A stretch of DNA of 15,418 bases from NCBI GenBank assembly GCA_037439685.1, contig JBBIVO010000040.1, forward strand, positions 1 to 15,418. Direction: 5' to 3'. The DNA comes from JAGTRB01 sp037439685. GTDB lineage: Archaea; Thermoproteota; Bathyarchaeia; TCS64. Position numbers and translations under genes: made by a program. This document shows, one piece after another, positions 6,273 through 13,547 of the stretch. How positions within the stretch are numbered: position 1 is the first letter of the stretch; every line of letters starts with the position of its first letter. The notes below the pieces were generated by a model. That model made no database searches. It was not told the origin of the DNA and was given only the letters and a program-made list of their open reading frames with translations.

Positions 6273-7448
6273 GTGGGGAGGGATGCCCTATCCCTCCTCA
6301 AAGGGCTGATCGGTACCCCCAGCCCCAGCGGCCATGAGGAGGAGGCCGCAAGGCTTCTGATGAGGGAGATGCAGAGGATCGGCTTCGACAGGGTCCAGAT
6401 GGACGACCTCAACGACGTCATGGCGACCATCAGAGGCGTGGGCGGGGGGAGGCCGATCCTCTTCAACGGCCACCTAGACCACGTCCCACCAGGAGGGATG
6501 GTAGACCCCTACTCTGGAAGGGTCGTGGATGGCAGAGCCTTCGGGGTCGAGGGGGAGGTGGTATATGGGAGGGGAGCCTCGGACATGAAGGGGGCCATAG
6601 CCGCGATGGCCATGGCCGGAGCAGTCATAAAGAGGCTCGAGATCCGATTGAAGGGGGACCTCAAGGTCGCGGCGGTCGCCCAGGAGGAGACGGGCGGAGC
6701 TGGAACCCTCGCTACCATCCAGGAGAGCCGCTTCCTGGGAGACCTTACAGTGATAGGCGAGGCCACCAACATGGAGCTTGCTCTAGGCCACAGGGGAACC
6801 TCCGGCGTCACCATCCACATCAAGGGAAGGGGATGCCACTCCAGCTCACCCGAGCGGGGGATAAACGCCCTCTACAAGGCCGTAGACCTGATATCCAGGA
6901 TGAGAAGAGAGGTTGAGCCCAAGCTCCCAGAACACCCCATCTATGGGAGAACCACCCTAGCAGCGACGAGGCTAGAGGTTAAACCGAACGTCGCCAACGT
7001 CATCCCAGACGAATGCGAGATATACATAGACTGCAGAAACGGACCAGACTATCCCGCCGAGGCCCTAAAGAGCGCCCTGGAGGAGATGATATCCAAGATG
7101 AGGGAGGACGACCCAGAGCTCATAGCCCAGGTCATCCCATCAAGCATTCTAAGGGGCCTAAAGGGGTTCACGGGATTCTACACGGACCCCCAGAGATACC
7201 CCGTCGTCGAGGAGGTTAGAAAGATATTGGCCGAGGCCCTTGGAGCCGAGCCAAAACTCACGACATGGAGGTTCGCCACCGATGGAAGGTTTTACTCTTG
7301 GCTTGGGATACCCGTAATAGGCCTCGGGCCCGGAGAGGAGAGGTTCGCCCACACCGAAGTCGAACACATCAGGGTCCAAGACCTCCTCAGATCCATAAAG
7401 GCATACGCCTACCTCGCCTGCAGATTCTGCGGATATGAGGATAGATAG
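6273..7448 (+). CDS. M20 family zinc metallopeptidase/deacylase (ArgE/DapE/YgeY-like)
   Basis: The 391-aa protein shows the full M20 set: FNGHLDHVPPGG with metal ligand H67 and D69; GRGASDMKG with bridging D104; QEETGG with catalytic E138 and ligand E139; IGEATN with E163; and GPGEERFAHTEVEHI with H360. The segment LGHRGTSGVTIHIKGRGCHSS begins the lid/dimerisation domain (about 172-285), with H189 the usual inter-subunit histidine. M20 enzymes with this layout remove acyl groups from amino acids or cleave short peptides in the cytoplasm. DapE, ArgE, LysK and the YgeY-type hydrolases are alternatives; no lysine or arginine genes are adjacent to decide. The start is GTG. The frame stays open 24 codons upstream with helix-like sequence (DPQSLLREIDEAVDE) but without ATG, GTG or TTG. 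The stop overlaps the next gene by 14 bp. Confidence 0.85.
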   Translation: MGRDALSLLKGLIGTPSPSGHEEEAARLLMREMQRIGFDRVQMDDLNDVMATIRGVGGGRPILFNGHLDHVPPGGMVDPYSGRVVDGRAFGVEGEVVYGRGASDMKGAIAAMAMAGAVIKRLEIRLKGDLKVAAVAQEETGGAGTLATIQESRFLGDLTVIGEATNMELALGHRGTSGVTIHIKGRGCHSSSPERGINALYKAVDLISRMRREVEPKLPEHPIYGRTTLAATRLEVKPNVANVIPDECEIYIDCRNGPDYPAEALKSALEEMISKMREDDPELIAQVIPSSILRGLKGFTGFYTDPQRYPVVEEVRKILAEALGAEPKLTTWRFATDGRFYSWLGIPVIGLGPGEERFAHTEVEHIRVQDLLRSIKAYAYLACRFCGYEDR

Positions 7449-7773
7449 GGAAAAGGTTATATTAGTATTTTCGAAGAGCTTGGAAAAGGGAAATATGAGT
7501 GTTGTTAATGCATTGCAGGAGATAGAGGCTATAGAGGGGCTTATCGCCCCCTACGCGTATTACTCATATGAAGCCGAAAGGGTTTTGGGGATTCTCAGAG
7601 ATTTGAAAGAGGCCTTAAACATAATGGATAGGGATAAGATAAGGGAGATTATTGAGGGATTATCTAACATAGAATCTATGGCAGCTCCTTATAGGGGATA
7701 TGGCTTCGTGGAAGAGGCCTTAGAGCACTCCAAAAAGTTACTTAATGAACTCAGAAAAATAGTTGAATTCTAA
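7435..7773 (+). CDS. Small protein with internal repeat, function unknown
   Basis: A 112-aa protein I do not recognise, predicted all-helical and without cysteines, signal peptide or membrane segment. Two halves look related: residues 31-61 and 77-107 align without gaps with 9 identities, including the shared IE...APY..Y pattern (APY at 38-40 and 84-86). That suggests an internal duplication of a two-helix unit. It overlaps the M20 gene by 14 bp, which suggests translational coupling, yet its sequence is visibly more AT-rich than the flanking genes. An alternative start is the ATG at 7495 (Met21): it has a TATA-like GTTATATTA at 7456-7464 and purine-rich GGAAAAGGG just upstream, and both repeats would remain intact. 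A regulatory or scaffold role beside the peptidase is only a guess. Confidence 0.65.
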   Translation: MRIDREKVILVFSKSLEKGNMSVVNALQEIEAIEGLIAPYAYYSYEAERVLGILRDLKEALNIMDRDKIREIIEGLSNIESMAAPYRGYGFVEEALEHSKKLLNELRKIVEF

Positions 7774-7851
7774 AACCTCCATATTTTATCCAACGGCAAA
7801 GATGTCAAGTTATATGTGGATTTTATCAGATGCTCAAATTAAGTATCTCAG

Positions 7852-7930
7852 AACTTTTAATGATAAATCTTGATGATTCCGCGGGCTTGCAGTATCATCC
7901 CAGCCCTTGGAAGGGCTTTCCTTTTTAAAC
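7852..7930 (+). ncRNA. Two-hairpin element with T-tract: terminator and possible small RNA
   Basis: GATGAT (7872-7877) pairs with ATCATC (7894-7899), and AGCCC (7902-7906) pairs with GGGCT (7913-7917) around a TTGGAA loop, followed by TTTCCTTTTT. The second hairpin plus T-run looks like a terminator for the upstream 112-aa gene. A TATA-like ACTTTTAATGATAAA (about 7854-7868) just before the first hairpin could also start a small RNA of about 55 nt here. No C/D-box pair was found. Confidence 0.4.
7920..7930 (+). promoter_or_regulatory. TATA-like promoter of the phosphoglucose/phosphomannose isomerase gene
   Basis: CCTTTTTAAAC is centred about 22 bp before the ATG at 7947, fitting a leaderless mRNA. 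It overlaps the T-run of the upstream hairpin, so terminator and promoter share the same bases. Confidence 0.55.
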
Positions 7931-7946
7931 ATTATAATTTATTTTG

Positions 7947-8996
7947 ATGGAGAACCCGCTAGACGAGGTGGAGAGGCTCTACGCCCTCGATAGGGGAGGG
8001 ATGCTGAACTCTCTCAGCCTATTCCCCCAGGGTTTGAGGGAGGGGGCAAAGGCCGCCGAGGGGCTCGACAAGCCCTTCACGAGAGGTTATAGAGCCCTCG
8101 TCGTGGTAGGGATGGGGAGCTCGGCGATAGGAGGCAAGATCCTGAAGGACTGGCTCTTCGAAGACTCCCCCATCCCGATCCATATCTATAGGGGATATAA
8201 CCTGCCAGGGTTTTTAGACGATGAGGCCCTCCTCATAGCCGTCAGCTACTCTGGAGACACGGAGGAGACCCTAACCGCCCTTGAGGAGGGGAGGAGGAGG
8301 GGATGCTACACCATAACTATAACCTCTGGAGGAGCCATGGAGAGGGCCTCATTGGAGAGGGGGATCCCCGTGGTCAAGCTTCCCATAGGGATGAGGCCTA
8401 GGGCTTCCTTCCCGTGGCAGTTCTCCATCTTGGCCACGCTGGCTGGAAAGATGGGCCTATCCTCAAGGATCGAGGTGGAGCTCGAAGAGGCTTTAAGGGT
8501 GTTGGATGCTTTGAGGGTTGAACTCTCCCCTGAGAGCCCTACAGGGCTTAATAGGGCTAAGGAGGCTGCCCTAACCCTTAAGGGGACTATCCCCTTCATA
8601 TACGGCCCGAGGATCTTCGAGGGGGTATCATATAGGTTTAGAACCCAGCTCCACGAGAACAGCAAGGTTCCAGCCTCCTCAGGCTCATTCCCCGAGGGCT
8701 TCCATAACGCCGTCATGATCGGCGAGGGGCCTGAAGAGCTGGTTAGGCCCTTAAGCCTCGTGCTCCTAAGAGACCCTGAGGGGGAAGAGGGGGTGGAGAG
8801 GAAGATCAACGCCTTCAAGAGCCTCCTCGAGCCTCGGGTAGGTAGGATCCTGGAGATAGCCGCCACGGGTAGGGGGAGGCTCTCCAGGATCCTCTCGGTC
8901 TTATACATCGGCGACTACACCTCTGTATACCTCGGCCTCCTCTATGGACTGGACCCAAGCTCAACGAACTCTATAAAGGCTCTTAAAGAGGTGTAA
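7947..8996 (+). CDS. Bifunctional phosphoglucose/phosphomannose isomerase
   Basis: The 349-aa protein has two SIS (sugar isomerase) domains. The first shows VVVGMGSSAIGGKIL (52-66) and AVSYSGDTEETL (98-109), the phosphosugar-binding loops. The second contains QLHENSK (234-240), PEGFHN (249-254) and a C-terminal GDYTSVYLGLLYGLDPSSTNSIKALK. Known catalytic residues of the Pyrobaculum aerophilum enzyme (Glu, His 16 residues later, and a C-terminal Lys) correspond to E237, H253 and K344. The usual NHNE motif is FHNA here. The enzyme interconverts glucose-6-P, fructose-6-P and mannose-6-P, serving glycolysis/gluconeogenesis and mannose supply for glycans. The start is the ATG at 7947; an in-frame TTG lies directly before it at 7944, but the TATA spacing favours the ATG. 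It stands as its own transcription unit, convergent with the kor operon. Confidence 0.92.
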   Translation: MENPLDEVERLYALDRGGMLNSLSLFPQGLREGAKAAEGLDKPFTRGYRALVVVGMGSSAIGGKILKDWLFEDSPIPIHIYRGYNLPGFLDDEALLIAVSYSGDTEETLTALEEGRRRGCYTITITSGGAMERASLERGIPVVKLPIGMRPRASFPWQFSILATLAGKMGLSSRIEVELEEALRVLDALRVELSPESPTGLNRAKEAALTLKGTIPFIYGPRIFEGVSYRFRTQLHENSKVPASSGSFPEGFHNAVMIGEGPEELVRPLSLVLLRDPEGEEGVERKINAFKSLLEPRVGRILEIAATGRGRLSRILSVLYIGDYTSVYLGLLYGLDPSSTNSIKALKEV

Positions 8997-9278
8997 GGTG
9001 GCCATCTCCCTCCAGCATCCTTTCAGGTATATTTTCCCTTAAAGGGAGGAGGCCTGGTTTGGGGCTGAGGGCTGCTGCCTTCCAGCTGAGGTTTCTCAGA
9101 GCTTTATCAAATCTACCATCAGGATAATTAAATTAGTATACAAACATGTTTACATAAACAGGTGGTCAAAAACATGTGTGTTTCTTTTTAAACCTAACAT
9201 TAAAATAAATTTAGAAATAGTTCTTGATCAATTTTATAGCTATAGTGATACTCTGTAAAAATTTATGGTCGCAATGTT
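8997..9278. other. Convergent intergenic region with small inverted repeats
   Basis: The 282-bp gap between two convergent units starts GC-rich and becomes AT-rich. It holds a 13-nt inverted repeat TCCCTTAAAGGGA (9035-9047) and a small hairpin CTGAG-GTTT-CTCAG (9086-9099) that may help terminate the isomerase mRNA. ACATGT occurs twice in the AT-rich part, inside AACATGTTTAC and AACATGTGTG. A short T-run on the minus strand at about 9257-9262 lies just after the korC stop and may end the kor transcript. I see no gene here. Confidence 0.4.
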
Positions 9279-9812
9279 TTAGCCCTCTCGATATCCAAGC
9301 TCCAGGGCCTTTATGTTGATCTCCCTAAGATGTGGGCGCATCAAAGATCTTACTGCTTCCTTGAGGCCTTCGAGGGGGATGAGGCCCGTCCTCTTAGATA
9401 GGGCTCCAAGCATAGCCATGTTGGCCACGATGGGGTTTCCAAGCCTAGATGCTATCTCATTCGCTGGGATGACGGCCAGGTTGACATCCCTCCTCAGCTC
9501 CCCCTCATCGATCTCCCCTATAACATCCTCTTCGACCAGCACCGTGCTGCCCTTCTTGGCCCTGCCTATATATCTCCTGTAGGCTGGGGTGGACATGGCC
9601 ACAAGTATGTCGGTCTCCCCTACCTCTATGTCGTAGATCTCTCTATCCGAGACTATTATCTCAGACCTGCTACTCCCTCCCCTGGCCTCCGTTCCATAGG
9701 TCCTCATGTTGACCACCTCGTAGCCTATGTTGAAGAGGGCCTCTGATAGGAATTCTCCGGCAGAGATTATCCCTTGACCTCCGGTCCCTGAGAGGAGGAT
9801 CTTGACCTCCAT
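9279..9812 (-). CDS. korC: 2-oxoacid:ferredoxin oxidoreductase, gamma subunit
   Basis: The 177-aa protein begins MEVKILLSGTGGQGIISAGE and carries MRTYGTEARGGSSRSEI (36-52), the two hallmarks of the gamma domain of pyruvate/2-oxoacid:ferredoxin oxidoreductases (PorG/KorG). The domain packs against alpha and helps form the CoA/substrate region. Length is normal for a stand-alone gamma subunit. It is the last gene of the D-A-B-C operon; its ATG starts 1 nt after the beta stop codon, so the two are almost certainly co-translated. Together the four subunits oxidise a 2-oxoacid with CoA to acyl-CoA and CO2, passing electrons to ferredoxin. A T-run on the minus strand soon after the stop may be the terminator. 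Whether the substrate is 2-oxoglutarate, a branched-chain 2-oxoacid or another 2-oxoacid cannot be told from sequence by eye; the kor name follows the gene arrangement. Confidence 0.9.
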   Translation of the reverse strand: MEVKILLSGTGGQGIISAGEFLSEALFNIGYEVVNMRTYGTEARGGSSRSEIIVSDREIYDIEVGETDILVAMSTPAYRRYIGRAKKGSTVLVEEDVIGEIDEGELRRDVNLAVIPANEIASRLGNPIVANMAMLGALSKRTGLIPLEGLKEAVRSLMRPHLREINIKALELGYREG

Positions 9813-9813
9813 C

Positions 9814-10839
9814 TTAACCCTCCCGAGCCCTCTCCATCACCTTTATCAGGGAGTCAGTGAACTCGGGCCTCTCCCTCTTGACGAAGACCCCGAGCTCCAC
9901 CTTCCCCTCCAGCGGCCCTACAACCCTCTCAGTCACCTCCAGCCTCTCCAAGATCCCCCTAGCCTTCTCGACCTCCTCTGAGTCGACCCTAACCACCCTC
10001 CCATAGGAGATGTGGTCCACGACCCTCGCCCTGGCCTTAAGGGCTGCTATGGTCCCTTCTACACCCCTTAACGCCTCCTCGGCCTGGATTCTGGGGAGGA
10101 TATATACGTAGTCCGCCTTTGCCCGCCTGCCCCTGACATATGTGCTCTCTGCGAACATCTCAAGTATCCTTGTCGGCAGCTCCTCGATGGGACCCCTCAA
10201 CCCGAATATATGCCTTTGGTAGGTGGGGCATTGGCTGAGGACCTCTATGAAGGAGAAGCCCCTGTGCTCGAGGGCCTCCATTATGCTCCGGGTGAGCTCA
10301 ACGGCGTGGTATGTGGTCCACCTGGCCACATATGTGGCGCCGGCAGCCGATACCAAGTCTACGAGGTTGAAGGGGTACTCGGGGTTTCCATATGGAGAGG
10401 TATCGGTTGGGCCTCCATGTGGGGTTGTTGGGGCAAGCTGCCCTCCCGTCATGCCGTAGCTCATGTTGTTGATCAGGATGGTGGTGATGTCTATGTTTCG
10501 GCGTGCTGCGTGGATTAGGTGGTTACCGCCGATCCCAGCCCCGTCGCCGTCTCCGGTGAAGACGACGGTGATGAGGTCCCTCCTGTAGACCTTAGCCCCA
10601 GTGGCGAAGGCGAGGGCCCTCCCATGGGTGGTGTGGAGGGCGTCGCCCTTGAAGTATGGGCTCGGTATCCAGGCTGAGCATCCTATCCCTGAGACGCAGA
10701 GGACTCTATCCTGGGGGATGCCGAGCTCATCTAAGGCCCGGATGAAGGAGTTTAGGACGATCCCGTTACCGCATCCGGGGCAGAATAGGGTTGGGAGCTC
10801 CCTCGTGTACCTCTCCCTAAGCTCTCTTAGGCTTCTCAA
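9814..10839 (-). CDS. korB: 2-oxoacid:ferredoxin oxidoreductase, beta (thiamine diphosphate) subunit
   Basis: The 341-aa protein has the thiamine diphosphate/Mg motif GDGDG (96-100) through NN (124-125) and four cysteines placed to bind the [4Fe-4S] cluster: C20 and C23 (FCPGCG), C54 (GIGCS) and C204 (SQCPT). Their spacing closely follows that of the characterised Sulfolobus enzyme. HTTHGRALAFATGAK is also typical. The chain is longer than the usual 280-300 residues because about 50 residues (roughly 243-300) lie before the familiar ending GVFVKRERPEFTD. The start is TTG at 10839, forming a TTGA overlap with the korA stop; no in-frame ATG lies near. This is the catalytic decarboxylating subunit and passes electrons to the delta ferredoxin. 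Confidence 0.93.
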   Translation of the reverse strand: MRSLRELRERYTRELPTLFCPGCGNGIVLNSFIRALDELGIPQDRVLCVSGIGCSAWIPSPYFKGDALHTTHGRALAFATGAKVYRRDLITVVFTGDGDGAGIGGNHLIHAARRNIDITTILINNMSYGMTGGQLAPTTPHGGPTDTSPYGNPEYPFNLVDLVSAAGATYVARWTTYHAVELTRSIMEALEHRGFSFIEVLSQCPTYQRHIFGLRGPIEELPTRILEMFAESTYVRGRRAKADYVYILPRIQAEEALRGVEGTIAALKARARVVDHISYGRVVRVDSEEVEKARGILERLEVTERVVGPLEGKVELGVFVKRERPEFTDSLIKVMERAREG

Positions 10840-11972
10840 ATCCGTAGCCCCCTTATGGCTTCCAGTATCTCCTCTGAGGTGTGGAGAACCCCTCCAACCT
10901 TAGGGATGGAGATTACTTGAGCCCCCCCTCTGGCGGCCCTCTCCACCTCCCTAACCATCTTCCCCATGTTCATCTCTGGGACCAGGATGGCCTTGACCTC
11001 CTCTGAGAGGGATGAGACCTCCTCGTCGGGGAAGGGCCAGAGGGTTCTCAGCCTCAACAGCCCAGCCCTTATGCCGATGGATCTGGCCCTCATCACGGCG
11101 CTATAGCTCGCCCTGGCGGAGGCGCCGTAGGAGAGCACTAGGATATCGGCGTCCTCTAGGTGGAGGCCGACGGTCTCGGTTAGCTCCCTCCTCGCCCTCC
11201 TTATCTTCTCGGTTATCCTCTCCACCTTCATCTGCATATATCTGGGGCTGTCATCCCTCCTCCCCGTCGGCCTATGGGATGAGCCTGTTATGAGGAGCCT
11301 ATAACCCCCTCCCAGGGGGGGCATCTCAGGCACCCCGGAGGGGTCTTCGGTTCCGAAGGGGGTGCACTCGCCCCCCTTAGGCCTCCTCCTCTCCACGACC
11401 TCCACCCTCTCAGGGACTATCAGCCTCTCCTTTATGTGGCCTATGGCTCCGTCGGCTATGAGGAGGACGGGGACCCTGAACCTCTCGGCCAGGTTGAAGG
11501 CCCTCACGGTAAGGTCGAACATCTCCTGGACAGACCACGGAGAGAGGGCGATGGCCTCATAGTCGCCGTGGGCTCCATACCTGGCCTGGTAGACATCCTG
11601 CTGGGAGGGCATCGTGGGCTGGCCTGTGGATGGGCCGCTCCTCTGGACGTTGACGACCACGCAGTGGGTCTCGGTCATATAGGCGTACCCAATATTCTCC
11701 TGCATAAGGCTGAAGCCTGGGCCTGCGGTGGCGGTCATGGCCTTCGCACCAGCCCATGAGGCCCCTATAACCGCGGCTATCGAGGCTATCTCATCCTCCA
11801 TCTGGAGGAAGAAGCCTCCAACCTTGGGGAGCTCAGAGGCCATGTACTGGGAGATCTCGTTGGCTGGGGTTATGGGGTAACCCGCGAAGAACCTGCACCC
11901 CGCCCTTATGGCCCCCTCTGCGCAGGCCACATTCCCTAATACGAGATGCCTTCCTGGGCTGAGCATATTCAC
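10836..11972 (-). CDS. korA: 2-oxoacid:ferredoxin oxidoreductase, alpha subunit
   Basis: The 378-aa protein has FAGYPITPANEI (29-40), the alpha-subunit motif near the active site, then MEDEIASIAAVIGASWAGAK and VNVQRSGPSTGQPTMPSQQD (108-126), which are strongly conserved in KorA/PorA. A Gly/Pro-rich linker (about 198-245) leads into the C-terminal domain, with LSYGASARASYSAV and GLLRLRTLWPFP typical of domain II. Length is normal for a separate alpha subunit without a fused gamma domain. The start is GTG at 11972, in a GTGA overlap with the korD stop; an ATG two codons later is a possible alternative. It contributes the substrate pocket and, with beta, the thiamine diphosphate site. Its stop overlaps the korB start, so D, A and B are translationally linked. 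Confidence 0.93.
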   Translation of the reverse strand: MNMLSPGRHLVLGNVACAEGAIRAGCRFFAGYPITPANEISQYMASELPKVGGFFLQMEDEIASIAAVIGASWAGAKAMTATAGPGFSLMQENIGYAYMTETHCVVVNVQRSGPSTGQPTMPSQQDVYQARYGAHGDYEAIALSPWSVQEMFDLTVRAFNLAERFRVPVLLIADGAIGHIKERLIVPERVEVVERRRPKGGECTPFGTEDPSGVPEMPPLGGGYRLLITGSSHRPTGRRDDSPRYMQMKVERITEKIRRARRELTETVGLHLEDADILVLSYGASARASYSAVMRARSIGIRAGLLRLRTLWPFPDEEVSSLSEEVKAILVPEMNMGKMVREVERAARGGAQVISIPKVGGVLHTSEEILEAIRGLRI

Positions 11973-12253
11973 TCCTCCTCTACGCTTATGCTGAGGTCTG
12001 GGCAGAGGCGCTCACACCATCTACACACTATACAATCCCCGGCCAGGATGGGATAGAAGCCTCCGAGGAGAGCCCTCCTCTCAGACCTCCTCAAGACCCT
12101 TCCACCAAGCTTATTGCAGGCATAGACGCAGATTAAACAGCCCTTACATAGACCCTCCTCAACGATTACGCGGAACCTTCTTCTCCCCTGAGCGCTTGAG
12201 CTCATCCCCATCACGTTGACTCGATATCCTTCTTTTCGGGATCTATTAAGCAT
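11969..12253 (-). CDS. korD: 2-oxoacid:ferredoxin oxidoreductase, delta (2[4Fe-4S]) subunit
   Basis: A 94-aa ferredoxin-type protein with CKGCLICVYAC (C36, C39, C42, C46) and CIVCRWCERLCP (C74, C77, C80, C84), each binding a [4Fe-4S] cluster. The 27 residues between them and the absence of Pro after the first motif fit the delta subunit. It relays electrons from the beta subunit to free ferredoxin. It is first in the operon, with korA starting inside its stop (GTGA). The start is uncertain: family members usually begin 10-20 residues before the first cysteine motif, and the ATG codons at 12211 and 12205 would give that. TATA-like candidates exist for both choices (CTTTAG about 12280 for 12253, TTAATA about 12246 for 12211). 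The first 14 residues should be treated as doubtful. Confidence 0.85.
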   Translation of the reverse strand: MLNRSRKEGYRVNVMGMSSSAQGRRRFRVIVEEGLCKGCLICVYACNKLGGRVLRRSERRALLGGFYPILAGDCIVCRWCERLCPDLSISVEEE

Positions 12254-12692
12254 TGCATCTCGAGCTGAGAAATATGCCCTAAAGCCCTCTACCTTAGGCT
12301 TTGGGTTCTGCCGCGTCCACCGCCCATCATGTTAAAGAGACAGGTTTTTGCTGTCTACCATAGGGGGCACCATCCGCCTCCATCAGGATTCCATGTAGGT
12401 AGATGTGTTCAACCAGCTCCTGGCCTTCAACATCTGGTTAAGCTTGGCCGAGACCAGCGATGTCAAGCACGTAGCTTGGAGCTGAAGTGTTTAGGCCGGA
12501 GGCAAAGGCCCTTCGGCTGGGAAAGCCCTGATCGAGGCGGCCGAAGGCGGCTTTGCCATAAGACCCTTTGAGGCTGCTGAGACGCCATTATTGTGTCGGG
12601 CTTCGCATTCTACGCAGAGAGAAAAGGGAAAATAGAAGGCTCGCGTGCTAGGAAACGCTTTTAATCCTCTGAAGGGTACTCTGGGATGGGCC
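12254..12692. other. Non-coding region with possible gene debris
   Basis: About 440 bp between the korD start and the DUF3782-like gene. In one plus-strand frame, 12402-12638 reads like protein in two blocks, FNQLLAFNIWLSLAETSDVK and GKALIEAAEGGFAIRPFEAAET, separated by in-frame stops (TGA 12486-12488, TAG 12492-12494). After about 12585 a different frame gives IIVSGFAFYAERKGK. This could be a decayed gene, but I cannot name a parent and chance is possible. Non-coding function is not excluded; no tRNA-like or terminator structure was seen. Confidence 0.3.
12657..12666 (+). promoter_or_regulatory. TATA-like promoter of the DUF3782-like gene
   Basis: GCTTTTAATC lies about 32 bp before the TTG at 12693 and predicts a short leader. 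It falls after the alternative GTG at 12645, so it argues for the TTG start. Confidence 0.4.
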
Positions 12693-13334
12693 TTGGCCGT
12701 TAAAGAGGAGTTTTTAAGTTTGCTGGAGCGGGATAGGGAGTTCCGCTATGCGGTTGCGGGTTTACTTGGCTTAGGGGAGATCCTGCGTAGGCTTGACGAT
12801 CATGGGGAGAGGATGGTTAAGATCGAGGAGGAGCTGTCGAGACTTAGGGAGGAGCAAATCAAGCTTAGGGAGGATATGATGGCTGGTTTTAAGCGCCATG
12901 ATGATGAGATAGCCAGGCTTAGGGAGGATATGAATCGGGGTTTCATGCTTGTGGAGAGGCATATTTCCGCTTTGGGCGCCCGCTGGGGCTTGATGAGCGA
13001 GGAGGCCTTCAGGGAGGGAATTAAAGGCCTTGTGGAAAGGGAGCTCGGCTTCAAGGCTGAGAGGTGGGCGAAGTTCGACGAGGAGGGATCCGTTTATGGC
13101 TATCCGAGCCCTGTCGAGGTCGACGCAGCCCTGTATGACGCGCGCTTGATCCTCGTGGAGGTTAAATCCCATGTTGGGGTTTCAGACGTTTACATCTTCA
13201 AGCGCAAAGCCGAGTTCTACGAGAAGGTCGAGGGCGGAAAGCCCCAAAGGCTTGTCATGGTCACCCCATACGCCGACGACAAAGCCATAGAAGCCTCGAT
13301 GCGCCTAGGAGTCGAAATATACACAAGGGTTTAA
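12693..13334 (+). CDS. DUF3782-like coiled-coil protein with PD-(D/E)XK nuclease fold
   Basis: A 213-aa protein in two parts. Residues 1-95 are a charged helix with heptad character and LREDM-type repeats (LREEQIKLREDMMAGF, LREDMNRGF). Residues about 100-213 resemble a restriction-endonuclease-like core: PVEVDAALYDARLILVEVKS gives D144, E156 and K158, the D...ExK signature. The opening VKEEFLSLLERDREFRYAVAGLLGL is typical of an archaeal family annotated DUF3782. Biochemical function is unproven; nuclease activity is inferred from the motif. I chose the TTG at 12693 because the TATA-like box lies between it and the GTG at 12645, which would add 16 atypical residues. Arginine codons include many CGC alongside AGG, unlike the neighbouring AGG-dominated genes, so recent transfer is plausible. 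It is convergent with the M20D gene. Confidence 0.75.
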   Translation: MAVKEEFLSLLERDREFRYAVAGLLGLGEILRRLDDHGERMVKIEEELSRLREEQIKLREDMMAGFKRHDDEIARLREDMNRGFMLVERHISALGARWGLMSEEAFREGIKGLVERELGFKAERWAKFDEEGSVYGYPSPVEVDAALYDARLILVEVKSHVGVSDVYIFKRKAEFYEKVEGGKPQRLVMVTPYADDKAIEASMRLGVEIYTRV

Positions 13335-13366
13335 GCCGCTTTAGATATTTTAACGCGCTTGAGGTT

Positions 13367-13447
13367 ATGTATTCACGCTTCGCCATAATAGCCCTAACAT
13401 CTGAAGAGGCGGAGGAGGCATTCTTCAAAGATGAGGCGGAGCACTAG
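13367..13447 (+). CDS. Possible 26-aa small ORF or gene remnant
   Basis: ATG to TAG, encoding MYSRFAIIALTSEEAEEAFF plus six more residues. The composition is protein-like and a TATA-like ATATTTTAA (13344-13352) lies about 19 bp before the ATG. It shares the CGC-containing codon style of the upstream DUF3782-like gene and could be the start of a truncated protein. No family is recognised. The remaining gap to 13559 shows nothing else except a T-run serving the M20D gene. Confidence 0.2.
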   Translation: MYSRFAIIALTSEEAEEAFFKDEAEH

Positions 13448-13547
13448 GTAGAGGCGACGTGAATATGCTGCTCCCTTTCAAATAATCGATTCTGCGGTTC
13501 TCGCGAGAACTCTTAGATATCTATTCTGGCTAGGCTTGTTGGATTTG

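Noticed and set aside
8306..8908. A 200-codon open frame on the minus strand inside the isomerase gene
   Set aside because: It is the mirror of a well-supported gene with catalytic motifs; long antisense frames are common with this GC-rich codon use.
9130..9190. ACATGT repeats as an operator
   Set aside because: Only two imperfect copies occur in an AT-rich convergent gap with no promoter facing a gene, so a regulatory role is not supported.
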